Positions 23,099-30,612 of a DNA stretch of 32,522 bases are shown here, piece after piece. The notes below the pieces were generated by a model that saw nothing but the letters and a program-made list of their open reading frames with translations, was not told where the DNA came from and searched no databases. The DNA comes from Oscillospiraceae bacterium (GTDB lineage Bacteria > Bacillota > Clostridia > Oscillospirales > Oscillospiraceae): contig JAHHSH010000012.1 of the NCBI GenBank assembly GCA_020025345.1, positions 1 through 32,522 on the forward strand. The letters run 5' to 3'. The position numbers and the translations under genes are program-made. Numbering within the stretch: position 1 is the first letter of the stretch; each line of letters begins with the position of its first letter.

Positions 23099-24265
23099 TT
23101 ACCACTCCAGGTTCTTCTCAGTTTCCTTGCTGAAAACGTGAGCCACGTTGCCACCGAAGGTCAGATTGACCTCGCTGCCCATGGGGAAGTGGGCGGCATC
23201 GCCGTTGGTGGGAACGATGACGATCAGATCTCTGCCATCAGCCGTGATGTGCAGATGGACAGAGGAGCCCATCATCTCAGACACGTCTACCTTACCCTTG
23301 ATACCGTCTGCGCACAGCATCAAGTGATCGGGACGGACGCCCAGAATGATGTCCTGCTCAGGTACGTTCTTAGCAGCCAGACGAGCCTGCTTATCCTCAG
23401 CCAGCTCCACACAGATGCTGCCGGTATCCACCACATACTTGCCGTCCTTCTTCATGAGCTTGGCATCCATCATGTTCATCTGGGGAGTGCCGATGAAGCC
23501 AGCCACGAACAGGTTGGCGGGGTGATCAAAGACCTCCTGAGGTGTGCCGATCTGCTGGATGAAGCCGTCCTTCATGATGACGATACGGTCGCCCAGAGTC
23601 ATAGCCTCGGTCTGGTCATGGGTAACATAGATAAAGGTGGTGTTGATGCGCTCACGCAGCTTGATGATCTCAGCGCGCATCTGGTTACGCAGCTTGGCGT
23701 CCAAGTTACTCAGAGGCTCATCCATCAGCATAACCTGGGGGTTACGGACGATGGCACGGCCGATCGCCACACGCTGACGCTGACCACCGGACAGAGCCTT
23801 GGGCTTACGATCCAGATACTGGGTGATGTCCAGGATCTCAGCGGCCTCACGGACGCGCTTGTCGATCTCTGCCTTGTCCACCTTCTTCAGCTTCAGGGAG
23901 AAGGCCATGTTCTCGTACACGGTCATATGGGGATAAAGGGCGTAGTTCTGGAAGACCATGGCGATGTTGCGGTCCTTGGGCTCCACATCGTTCATCTTCT
24001 TGTCGCCGATCCACAGCTCGCCGTCGGAAATATCCTCCAGACCTGCGATCATACGCAGCGTGGTGGACTTACCGCAGCCGGAAGGACCGACCAGAACGAT
24101 GAACTCCTTGTCGGCAATGTCCAGGCTGAACTCCTGAACGGCGACAACGCCCTCATCCGTGATCTGCAGGTTGGTCTTCTTCTCCGGGGCATCGCCCTTC
24201 TTTTTCTTCTTAGGCTCGTTGTTGGGGTAAACCTTCTTCAGATTAACCAGTCTTACTTCTGCCAT
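23099..24265 (-). CDS. Sugar ABC transporter ATP-binding protein, UgpC/MsmK type
   Basis: A 388-residue ATPase. Walker A GPSGCGKST is at 60-68, the Q-loop in AMVFQNYALYPHMTV, the signature LSGGQRQR at 158-165, Walker B VMLMDEPLSNLDAKLR near 178-193 and H-loop THDQTEA. The C-terminal OB-fold regulatory domain carries ILGVRPDHL. It energises sugar or glycerol-phosphate importers. No permease or binding protein is adjacent, so it is probably a shared ATPase like MsmX. Residues 16-38 hold an unusual Lys-rich insertion before the strand that normally follows KVYPN. Start ATG 24265 has only a weak ribosome binding site. Confidence 0.93.
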   Translation of the reverse strand: MAEVRLVNLKKVYPNNEPKKKKKGDAPEKKTNLQITDEGVVAVQEFSLDIADKEFIVLVGPSGCGKSTTLRMIAGLEDISDGELWIGDKKMNDVEPKDRNIAMVFQNYALYPHMTVYENMAFSLKLKKVDKAEIDKRVREAAEILDITQYLDRKPKALSGGQRQRVAIGRAIVRNPQVMLMDEPLSNLDAKLRNQMRAEIIKLRERINTTFIYVTHDQTEAMTLGDRIVIMKDGFIQQIGTPQEVFDHPANLFVAGFIGTPQMNMMDAKLMKKDGKYVVDTGSICVELAEDKQARLAAKNVPEQDIILGVRPDHLMLCADGIKGKVDVSEMMGSSVHLHITADGRDLIVIVPTNGDAAHFPMGSEVNLTFGGNVAHVFSKETEKNLEW

Positions 24266-24452
24266 AATTCTTTGACTGTAATCGCCGTGCCTCCGCAAGC
24301 AGCGACCTCGTGATAAGCCGAAGCTCTTCACATTACGACAGGTCTCCACACTGCCGCACCGCCAGTCGTAGCGGCCCTTGTTCCTCCTTTTAATTGACCT
24401 TTGCACGCCATAAAGTGGAGTGGCCGTGCAGAGGGCGGAATAAGATGCATTT
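24266..24452 (-). other. Long leader of ABC ATPase gene with an orphan Shine-Dalgarno sequence
   Basis: The transcript leader is about 180 bases. A very strong AAAAGGAGGAACAAGG lies near 24374-24391, but no ATG, GTG or TTG stands at a usable distance, while the real ATG at 24265 has a poor site. A 27-codon ORF (24411 to 24328) crosses the region without its own ribosome binding site. GCCGC and GCGGC just downstream can form a stem. Confidence 0.35.
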
Positions 24453-24481
24453 ATTTTAACATAGCAAAAAGTCAATTGCAA
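24453..24481 (-). promoter_or_regulatory. Sigma-A promoter of ABC ATPase gene
   Basis: On the minus strand TTGCAA (24481-24476) and TAAAAT (24458-24453) have 17-base spacing. Confidence 0.78.
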
Positions 24482-24504
24482 TGGTGCTAAATGCTCATCC
24501 AAAG

Positions 24505-24546
24505 CAAAAAAGTCCGTGAAATCGTAGAATTTCACGGACTTTTTTC
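24505..24546 (-). terminator. Intrinsic terminator of aminotransferase gene
   Basis: AAAAAAGTCCGTGAAAT pairs with ATTTCACGGACTTTTTT around a CGTAGA loop, just past the aminotransferase stop. Confidence 0.92.
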
Positions 24547-24552
24547 GTCATT

Positions 24553-25824
24553 TTATACACCCAGCTTTTCAAGGGCTGCCATGCGCAGGCAGCAGCAGAA
24601 AACAGAGATGGCCTGCTCCAGCTCCTCCACCGGGGGCAGAGACGGAGCGATGCGGATATTGGAGTCCGCCGGGTCAACGCCATAGGGGAAGGTGGCACCG
24701 GCACCGGTCATCACCACACCGGCCTCGCGGCACAGCTCCAGCGTGCGCTTGGCCGTACCCGGCATAGCGTTGAGGGACACAAAGTAGCCGCCGTGGGGAC
24801 GCTCATAGTGAGCAATATCCAGCGGGGCGACCTCCTCGTCCAGTGCATGAAGCACGGCGTGGAACTTGGGGCCCAGAATCTGACCGTGGCGGTGCATCAG
24901 TTCCAGCGTATGCTCCCGATCCTTCAAAAAGCGCACATGGCGCAGCTGATTCATCTTATCATAGCCGATGGTCTGCACGCCCATGATCTTGCTGAAATAG
25001 GCGATATTGGCCTCGCTGGTAGCCATCACAGAGATACCGGCGCCGGGGAACGTCACCTTGGAGGTGGAGGCGAACTCATAGACCATATCCGGGTTGCCAT
25101 ACTGGGCGCACAGGGAGATAATGTCCGCAAAGGGTACGAACTCTCCATCAAACTCGTGGATGCAGTAGGCGTTATCCCACATGAGCATGAAATCCGGAGC
25201 GGCGGGCTTCATGGAGGCAAGGCGCCGGATGGTCTCATCGGAATAGATGATGCCGTCGGGGTTGGAGTACTTGGGAACGTTCCACATACCCTTCACCGCC
25301 GGGTCTTTGATCAGCTCCTCCACCACATCCATGTCGGGGCCTTCCGAGGTCATGGGTACGGTGATGAGGGTGCAGCCCAGCGACTCCGTTACCCGGAAAT
25401 GACGGTCATAGCCGGGTGCGGGGCACAGCCACTTCACCTCGGGGAGCTTACTCCAAGGCTTCTCGCTGTGGGCAAGGCCGTTGGTAAAGGCCATGGCCAC
25501 GGAGGCGTACATCAGCTGCAAGCTGGCGTTGCCGCCGACGAAGCACTGCTCCGGCTTGCAGCCCAGAATATCGGCAAAAAGGCGGCGGGCCGCAGGCAGG
25601 CCGCACAGCTCGCCGTAGTTGCGGCTGTCGATGCCGTCGCTGAGATAGTCCTCCGGACGGGTCATGCCCTCGGTCATGCCCATGACCATGTCCAGCTGCT
25701 CACGGCTCGGCTTACCGCGAGCCATATTCAGCTTCAGTTCCAGTGCTTTCAATCCCTCAAACTTCTCCGTAAGGGCAGCATATTCCGCCTGACGCTGCTC
25801 CTTCGTCATCTCTGTATATTTCAT
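24553..25824 (-). CDS. Aspartate aminotransferase, type Ic (class I/II PLP enzyme)
   Basis: A 423-residue PLP enzyme. The N-terminal LELKLNMARGKPSREQLDMV segment is diagnostic of subgroup Ic aspartate aminotransferases. The cofactor-contacting WDNAY (D217) and the Schiff-base lysine K256 in FASTSKVTFPGAG are present. GGYFVSLNAMPGTAKR and ATFPYGVDPADSNIRIAPS (with the substrate-carboxylate Arg) close the domain. It would interconvert aspartate and oxaloacetate with glutamate/2-oxoglutarate. AAAAGGAG precedes the ATG, and the gene has its own promoter and terminator. Substrate choice could be broader than aspartate. Confidence 0.9.
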   Translation of the reverse strand: MKYTEMTKEQRQAEYAALTEKFEGLKALELKLNMARGKPSREQLDMVMGMTEGMTRPEDYLSDGIDSRNYGELCGLPAARRLFADILGCKPEQCFVGGNASLQLMYASVAMAFTNGLAHSEKPWSKLPEVKWLCPAPGYDRHFRVTESLGCTLITVPMTSEGPDMDVVEELIKDPAVKGMWNVPKYSNPDGIIYSDETIRRLASMKPAAPDFMLMWDNAYCIHEFDGEFVPFADIISLCAQYGNPDMVYEFASTSKVTFPGAGISVMATSEANIAYFSKIMGVQTIGYDKMNQLRHVRFLKDREHTLELMHRHGQILGPKFHAVLHALDEEVAPLDIAHYERPHGGYFVSLNAMPGTAKRTLELCREAGVVMTGAGATFPYGVDPADSNIRIAPSLPPVEELEQAISVFCCCLRMAALEKLGV

Positions 25825-25862
25825 TACTAAGACTCCTTTTGTGATGATTGTCTAATGGGTGT

Positions 25863-25891
25863 AGTGTAGCACAAAATGCCAAAAACTACAA
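25863..25891 (-). promoter_or_regulatory. Sigma-A promoter of aspartate aminotransferase gene
   Basis: On the minus strand TTGTAG (25891-25886) and TACACT (25868-25863) have 17-base spacing, 38 bases from the start codon. Confidence 0.68.
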
Positions 25892-25908
25892 TTATTTTTC
25901 CACATTGC

Positions 25909-26256
25909 TTACAGGCGATCCGCCCACTCCTGCTCCCGGAAGCCCACCAGTACAAAGTCCTCTCCCTCCAGAATAGGACGCTTGACCAGCATACCGTTGC
26001 TGGCCAGCAGATCGATCTGCTCGTCCTCCGTCATGGTGGGCAGCTTGTCCTTCAGCTGCAATTCCTTGTAGACGAGTCCACTGGTGTTGAAAAACTTCTT
26101 CAGCGGCAGACCCGATTTTTTCAGCCAGCGGCGCAATTCTTCCGCGTTGGGATTCTGGCTCTTGATATCCCGCACCTCGACGTTAATATTCCGCTCTTCC
26201 AGCCACTTATATGCCTTGCGGCAGGTGGAGCACTTTTCATAGCATACAAACAGCAT
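25909..26256 (-). CDS. ArsC/Spx-family thioredoxin-fold protein
   Basis: A 115-residue protein with a redox CxxC at C9 and C12 (CYEKCSTCRKAYKWLEE) and a typical ArsC/Spx/YffB body: VEVRDIKSQNPNAEELRRWLKKSG, then LPTMTEDEQIDLLASNGMLVKRPIL. Spx relatives act as RNA-polymerase-binding redox regulators, and YffB-type members are likely reductases. The sequence does not decide between them. Two ATGs are close together; AGGAGG lies one base from the first and 7 bases from the second, so the second (26256) is chosen. It follows the Smr gene by 14 bases and is probably co-transcribed. Confidence 0.88.
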   Translation of the reverse strand: MLFVCYEKCSTCRKAYKWLEERNINVEVRDIKSQNPNAEELRRWLKKSGLPLKKFFNTSGLVYKELQLKDKLPTMTEDEQIDLLASNGMLVKRPILEGEDFVLVGFREQEWADRL

Positions 26257-26270
26257 TTTCATGCCTCCTT

Positions 26271-26516
26271 TTAAAACTCACGCAGGACAAGATCGGTCGC
26301 ACCCGGGCCAACGCCCGTTTCAACGCGCAAAACGCGGGGATGTTTCCCGTATTCTTCCCGCACCATATCCCGCAGGGCGGTGCCGCCGTGGAATCCATGG
26401 ATACAGCGGATCCGGTAGGTGCCTCCCGACGCACGCCGCAGCGCCGCGTCCAGTGTCACCTTTGCCTGATAGGTATTCTTCCCGTGGAGATCTACCTCCA
26501 TAATGCCGGCTACCAT
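26271..26516 (-). CDS. Stand-alone Smr-domain protein
   Basis: An 81-residue protein consisting of one Smr domain, the module found at the C terminus of MutS2. EVDLHGKNTYQAKVTLDAALRRA is the N-terminal motif with the DLHG box, and RCIHGFHGGTALRDMVREEY is the second box. Here the usual HGxGxG appears as HGFHGG, a variant. GVGPGATDLVL ends the domain. Smr domains nick or cleave nucleic acid, and some act on stalled-ribosome mRNA. The start is ATG 26516, behind a weak purine-rich site. It is read from a minus-strand promoter that overlaps the divergent phosphoesterase promoter. Confidence 0.85.
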   Translation of the reverse strand: MVAGIMEVDLHGKNTYQAKVTLDAALRRASGGTYRIRCIHGFHGGTALRDMVREEYGKHPRVLRVETGVGPGATDLVLREF

Positions 26517-26541
26517 TTTCACCGCCCCCTTTCCTGCTGCT

Positions 26542-26570
26542 ATTTTAATAGAACGAAATTGAAGTTGCAA
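26542..26570 (-). promoter_or_regulatory. Sigma-A promoter of smr-arsC/spx pair
   Basis: On the minus strand TTGCAA (26570-26565) and TAAAAT (26547-26542) have 17-base spacing. Its -35 box directly abuts the -35 box of the divergent promoter. Confidence 0.75.
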
Positions 26571-26587
26571 TACTTTCCTGCTATAAT
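26559..26587 (+). promoter_or_regulatory. Sigma-A promoter of phosphoesterase-nfo unit
   Basis: TTGAAG (26559-26564) and TATAAT (26582-26587) have 17-base spacing on the plus strand, 28 bases before the start at 26616. Confidence 0.8.
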
Positions 26588-26615
26588 AACACCATTCTAT
26601 GGAAGGAGCACAACT

Positions 26616-27083
26616 ATGAAGATCCTTGTCCTCTCCGATTCCCACGGAAACATGCAAAATATGTGTACCTGTGTGGAGATGCTGCATCCCCGCCACATCC
26701 TCCATCTGGGCGACTGCATTCGGGATGCGGAGGAACTCCGCCGCCTGTACCCGGACATTCCCATGGACACCGTCCCCGGCAACTGCGACTGGGGCTGCGC
26801 AGATCCCGGCGAGCGGCTCATTGAGGTGGGCGAACGGCGAATCTTGATGATGCACGGCCACACCCGCGGCGTCAAAGAAACCACCATGCGCGCCCGCTAT
26901 GCCGCCAAGGAGTACGGCGCGGATATTTTGCTCTTCGGTCACACCCACCGCGCCTGCGTGGATTATGACGGCTCTCTCCACATGATGAACCCCGGCTCCA
27001 TCGGCGACCGGGCGCGCCCGGCCTACGGCGTGATCACCATTGAGGGCGAAAAGACGGACTGCTCCGTCTATTTATTAAAGTAG
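26616..27083 (+). CDS. YfcE/MJ0936-family metallophosphoesterase
   Basis: A 155-residue calcineurin-like phosphodiesterase, shorter than the one at 20751. Motifs in order are LSDSHGN at 6-12, HLGDCIRDAEEL, VPGNCDWG, MMHGHTRGVK and FGHTHRA, then MNPGSIGDRARPAYGV. It is a di-metal phosphodiesterase with an unknown natural substrate. AAGGAG lies 8 bases before ATG 26616, which shortens the longer in-frame ORF from 26211. The nfo gene follows after 16 bases in the same unit. Confidence 0.9.
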   Translation: MKILVLSDSHGNMQNMCTCVEMLHPRHILHLGDCIRDAEELRRLYPDIPMDTVPGNCDWGCADPGERLIEVGERRILMMHGHTRGVKETTMRARYAAKEYGADILLFGHTHRACVDYDGSLHMMNPGSIGDRARPAYGVITIEGEKTDCSVYLLK

Positions 27084-27099
27084 TATAAGGAGACACACT

Positions 27100-27933
27100 A
27101 TGTTTTATATCGGCTGCCATCTCTCCCCCTCCGCCGGCTATCGGGCCATGGGCGAGACAGCTTTATCCATCGGCGCTACCACGTTTCAGTTTTTCACCCG
27201 CAATCCCCGGGGCAGTAAAGCCAAAGCCATTGACCCCGAGGATATGGCGGCGCTGCGCGCATTGCTGGAAGAACACCACTTCGGCCCGCTGGTGGCGCAC
27301 GCCCCTTACACCATCAACCCCTGTTCCAAGGATGAGCGCACCCGGGAGTTTGCCCGCATGACTTTGGAGGATGACCTCAAGCGCATGGAGTATCTTCCCG
27401 GTCAGTTTTACAATTTCCACCCCGGCAGCCACACCGGGCAGGGCATCGAAAAGGGCATCGAACTCATTGCCGACGCCCTCAATACCGTTCTGCGGCCGGA
27501 GCAGCAGACCATCGTACTGCTGGAGACCATGGCCGGCAAGGGCACCGAGGTGGGTGGTCGGTTTGAAGAACTGCGGGAGATCATCGACCGGGTGGAGCTG
27601 AGCGATAAGCTGGGCGTGTGTCTGGACACCTGCCACGTCTCCGACGGCGGCTATGACATTGCCGGAGATCTGGACGGCGTACTGACGGAATTTGACCGGG
27701 TGATCGGTCTTTCCCGGCTGCACGCCATTCACACCAACGACTCCCTCAATCCGGTAGGTGCCCATAAGGATCGCCACGCCCGGATCGGCGAGGGCTATCT
27801 GGGCAAGGACGCTTTCGAGCGCATCATCAACCACCCGGCTCTGCGCCATCTCCCCTTCGTGCTGGAGACGCCCAACGAGCTGCCCGGCTACGCCCAGGAG
27901 ATTGCCCTCCTCAAGTCCCTACGGACAGAATAA
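27100..27933 (+). CDS. nfo: Deoxyribonuclease IV (AP endonuclease)
   Basis: A 277-residue TIM-barrel zinc enzyme of endonuclease IV. Metal-binding His/Glu/Asp residues appear in the expected order: GCHLSPSAGY (His), LVAHAPYTIN, YNFHPGSHTG, VLLETMAGKGTEVG, GVCLDTCHVSDGGYD, LHAIHTNDSLNPVGAHKDRHARIGEG and a final FVLETPNE. It cuts DNA at abasic sites in base-excision repair. Spore formers commonly carry Nfo for repair during outgrowth. TAAGGAGACACACT provides the ribosome binding site. Confidence 0.96.
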   Translation: MFYIGCHLSPSAGYRAMGETALSIGATTFQFFTRNPRGSKAKAIDPEDMAALRALLEEHHFGPLVAHAPYTINPCSKDERTREFARMTLEDDLKRMEYLPGQFYNFHPGSHTGQGIEKGIELIADALNTVLRPEQQTIVLLETMAGKGTEVGGRFEELREIIDRVELSDKLGVCLDTCHVSDGGYDIAGDLDGVLTEFDRVIGLSRLHAIHTNDSLNPVGAHKDRHARIGEGYLGKDAFERIINHPALRHLPFVLETPNELPGYAQEIALLKSLRTE

Positions 27934-27978
27934 GCGCCACATATTGATTTCTTATTTTCTTCCCTTAGAGGTCTTTCC

Positions 27979-28434
27979 ATGAAAAAATTAAGTACCTGGC
28001 TTGGTAAACTTTTGGGATACGGCATCACAGCGCTGCTTATTTTCGGCGTATTTTCCCTTGTGGCACTGTTCGGCGGTACGATCATGCACTTTTTCGGCTT
28101 CACATATGCATCCGCCGGCAGCCTTATTTTGTTCTTTGTCCTTACAGGTTTGGCAGGTCTCCCCTGCGAAATTCTGGCAAAAGCCCTGCCCATGGCGCTG
28201 CTGCACATGGAGAAGATCTCAAAAAACGCAGCGCGCGTATTATTCGTTCTTCTGGATATGACCGTCACCGTTTTTTTCATGCTGCTTGTGGACTATCTGA
28301 TGGATAGTGTAGCGGCAACGGATCTATCGGTGATCGTCATTGCCTTCATTATGGCCATGTGCAGTGTGAAAGATATCCGGGAACGCCCGGAGGATACGAA
28401 AGAATCGTCGCCCTCCCACAAAACGGATGATTGA
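27979..28434 (+). CDS. YrvL-like four-span membrane protein
   Basis: A 151-residue protein with four hydrophobic segments (about 10-33, 44-64, 82-105, 111-127) and a charged C-terminal tail. The TGLAGLPCEILAKALPMAL segment between spans two and three resembles the YrvL regulatory family, whose B. subtilis member restrains sigma-O. I see no sigma-O partner here, so the role is open. AGAGGT lies upstream of the ATG, 45 bases after nfo. It ends at a shared terminator with ygiQ. Confidence 0.55.
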   Translation: MKKLSTWLGKLLGYGITALLIFGVFSLVALFGGTIMHFFGFTYASAGSLILFFVLTGLAGLPCEILAKALPMALLHMEKISKNAARVLFVLLDMTVTVFFMLLVDYLMDSVAATDLSVIVIAFIMAMCSVKDIRERPEDTKESSPSHKTDD

Positions 28435-28454
28435 GACACTTTTCCACTAACCAT

Positions 28455-28499
28455 AAAAGAGAGCACTGTTCCCCTTTCCGAGACAGTGCTCTCTTTTTA
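28455..28499. terminator. Bidirectional intrinsic terminator between convergent genes
   Basis: AAAAGAGAGCACTGT pairs with ACAGTGCTCTCTTTTT around a 13-base loop. It ends the YrvL-like gene and, on the minus strand, the ygiQ gene. Confidence 0.88.
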
Positions 28500-28506
28500 T
28501 GCTTGC

Positions 28507-30612
28507 TTATTTGCCCGCCCGTTTCTTAGCGAAGGCGGCTTTTTTCTTGGGGGACATGGGCGGCTTCTGTCCCGGCGTATTCTTCTTTCCCCGGTTGGAG
28601 GCTGCTGCGTGGTTTGCTCCACGGGCAGCCTTTGTTCCGTAGTTGGAAGCCGCTGCGTGCGCAGACGCCTGTCCACGGTTGGAGCGACTCTCCTTGCGGC
28701 GATCATCCCGACCACGGCGCGGCTCCTCATGGGAGGCGTTCTTGCGCCCGCCGTTCTTATTGTGGCTGCCGCCCTTCTTTTTGCCGTGCTCCTCGTCCTT
28801 TTTACCGTAGGTGTGGCCCCGCTCCGGGCGCACCAGACATTCCTTGCCGTAGCCGATGAGATCGGTTCTCCCCGCCTTTTCCAGCGCCTCAAACACCAGC
28901 GGCCGCAGTTGGGGCTTGCCCCACTGGAGAAGGGCTCTTTGCAGCGCCTTTTCGTGGGGGTCACGGGCCACATACACCTCGCTCATATCGCGAGGATCAA
29001 TGCCGGTATAGTACATACAGGTGGAAATCGTACCGGGCGTTGGATAAAAGTCCTGCACCTGCTCCGGCTGACGGTTGATACTCTTGAGGAATTCCGCCAG
29101 CTGCACCGCGTGCTGCAATGTGCAGCCGGGATGGGAGGACATGAGATAGGGCACCAGATACTGCTCTTTCCCGCCCTTTTCGTTCAGTCTGCGATACTGC
29201 GCCCAGAACTTCTCAAAGACATCGAAGTGGGGCTTGCCCATATAGTCCAGCACCGTGGAGACACAGTGCTCCGGCGCCACCTTCAGCTGGCCGCTGATGT
29301 GATGGTTCACCAGTTCCCGGAAGAAATCCTGATTCTTATCCTCCAGCATATAGTCATAGCGCACACCGCTGCGGACAAAGACCTTCTTGATGCCGGGAAT
29401 GGTGCGCAGCTCCTGCAGGAGTTTGATGTACTCGCTGTGGTCGGGATCCAGATTCTTGCAGGGCGTGGGGGCCAGACAGCTCTTGCCCTTGCACATACCG
29501 TGCTCCTTCTGCTGGGCGCAGGAGGTGTGGCGGAAGTTGGCACTGGGGCCGCCCACATCGTGGATATAGCCCTTGAACTGGGGATCCTGCACCAGCATCT
29601 CGGCCTCACGCTTCACTGACTCGATACTGCGGGAAGTGACCATGCGGCCCTGATGGAAGGCCAGTGCGCAGAAGTTACAGCCGCCGAAGCAGCCCCGGTT
29701 ATGGGTGATGGAGAAGCGCACCTCCTCAATGGCAGGCACTTCCTCGGTGTACATGGGGTGTACCTCCCGCACATAGGGCAGGTCATAGAGCCGATCCAGC
29801 TCCTGCCGCTGCAGCGGCTTTGCCGGGGGATTCACCACCAGCAGCCGCCCCTCACACCACTGCAAAATCGCCTTGCCGCGGATGGGGTCGTGTTCGTCGT
29901 ACTGGATCTTGGTAGCCTTAGCATAGGCCGTTTTCTCGGCGCAGACCTCCTCATAGGAGGGGCAGTAAACCTTATGATATTTACAGCCGCTCTCGTCGGC
30001 GGCGATGTAGGCAGAGCCGGGGACATCCGTAATGTCCGAAATTTTCTCCTTACGGGAAAGACGTCTTGCGATCTCGCGGGTCGCCCGTTCGCCCATGCCG
30101 TAGGTCAACATATCCGCCGGGGTATCAAAGAGGATGCTGCGGCGCACCTTATCGTCCCAGTAGTCATAGTGGGCAAAGCGGCGCAGTGAGGCCTCCATGC
30201 CGCCGATGATGATGGGCGTATCGGGGAATGCCTCCCGCGCACGATTGGCATAGACGATGGTAGGCCGGTCGGGGCGATAGCCCATCCTGCCGCCGGGGCT
30301 GTAGAGATCCCGGGAGCGGCGCTTCTTCGCCACGGTGTAGTGCGCCACCATGGAGTCCAGATTGCCGCCGCTGATCAAAACGGCGTACCGTGGCTTGCCC
30401 ATGGCCAGGAAATCCTCGCAGTTCTTCCACTCCGGCTGGGCCAGAAAGGCCACGCGGAAGCCGTCTGCCTCCAGCGTCCGGGCGATCAGCGTCGCACCGA
30501 AGCTGGGGTGGTCGATATAGGCGTCGGCCGATACCATCAAAAAGTCGTAGTAGTACCAGCCCCGCTCGATCATCTCCTCCCGGCTCACCGGGAGAAATTC
30601 AAATCCTCTCAT
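28507..30612 (-). CDS. ygiQ: YgiQ-family radical SAM protein
   Basis: A 701-residue protein. The N-terminal UPF0313 region runs from FLPVSREEMIERGWYYYDFL through SGGNLDSMVAHYT and IIIGGMEASLRRFAHYDYWDD. The radical SAM cluster motif RGCFGGCNFCAL lies near residue 305, giving the CxxxCxxC ligands for a 4Fe-4S cluster. A second Cys-rich patch (HTSCAQQKEHGMCKGKSCLAPTPCKN) is also family-typical. The last 100 residues are a Lys/Arg/Gly/Asn-rich disordered tail with two near-repeats (HAAASNYG/HAAASNRG), as in many YgiQ proteins. The substrate is unknown. Its ATG overlaps the stop of the histidine phosphatase gene (ATGA). Confidence 0.93.
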   Translation of the reverse strand: MRGFEFLPVSREEMIERGWYYYDFLMVSADAYIDHPSFGATLIARTLEADGFRVAFLAQPEWKNCEDFLAMGKPRYAVLISGGNLDSMVAHYTVAKKRRSRDLYSPGGRMGYRPDRPTIVYANRAREAFPDTPIIIGGMEASLRRFAHYDYWDDKVRRSILFDTPADMLTYGMGERATREIARRLSRKEKISDITDVPGSAYIAADESGCKYHKVYCPSYEEVCAEKTAYAKATKIQYDEHDPIRGKAILQWCEGRLLVVNPPAKPLQRQELDRLYDLPYVREVHPMYTEEVPAIEEVRFSITHNRGCFGGCNFCALAFHQGRMVTSRSIESVKREAEMLVQDPQFKGYIHDVGGPSANFRHTSCAQQKEHGMCKGKSCLAPTPCKNLDPDHSEYIKLLQELRTIPGIKKVFVRSGVRYDYMLEDKNQDFFRELVNHHISGQLKVAPEHCVSTVLDYMGKPHFDVFEKFWAQYRRLNEKGGKEQYLVPYLMSSHPGCTLQHAVQLAEFLKSINRQPEQVQDFYPTPGTISTCMYYTGIDPRDMSEVYVARDPHEKALQRALLQWGKPQLRPLVFEALEKAGRTDLIGYGKECLVRPERGHTYGKKDEEHGKKKGGSHNKNGGRKNASHEEPRRGRDDRRKESRSNRGQASAHAAASNYGTKAARGANHAAASNRGKKNTPGQKPPMSPKKKAAFAKKRAGK

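Noticed and set aside
23084..24313. 409-codon plus-strand ORF opposite the ABC ATPase
   Set aside because: It mirrors an unmistakable ATPase, and the Leu/His/Asp-rich composition is typical of an antisense frame in a high-GC3 gene.
24328..24411. 27-codon leader peptide before the ABC ATPase
   Set aside because: No ribosome binding site precedes its ATG, and the strong SD in the region lies inside it, not before it.
24793..25830. 345-codon plus-strand ORF opposite the aspartate aminotransferase
   Set aside because: Antisense shadow of a complete PLP enzyme, with no ribosome binding site or motif.
28486..29619. 377-codon plus-strand ORF opposite ygiQ
   Set aside because: It begins inside the terminator stem and lies antisense to a complete YgiQ protein.
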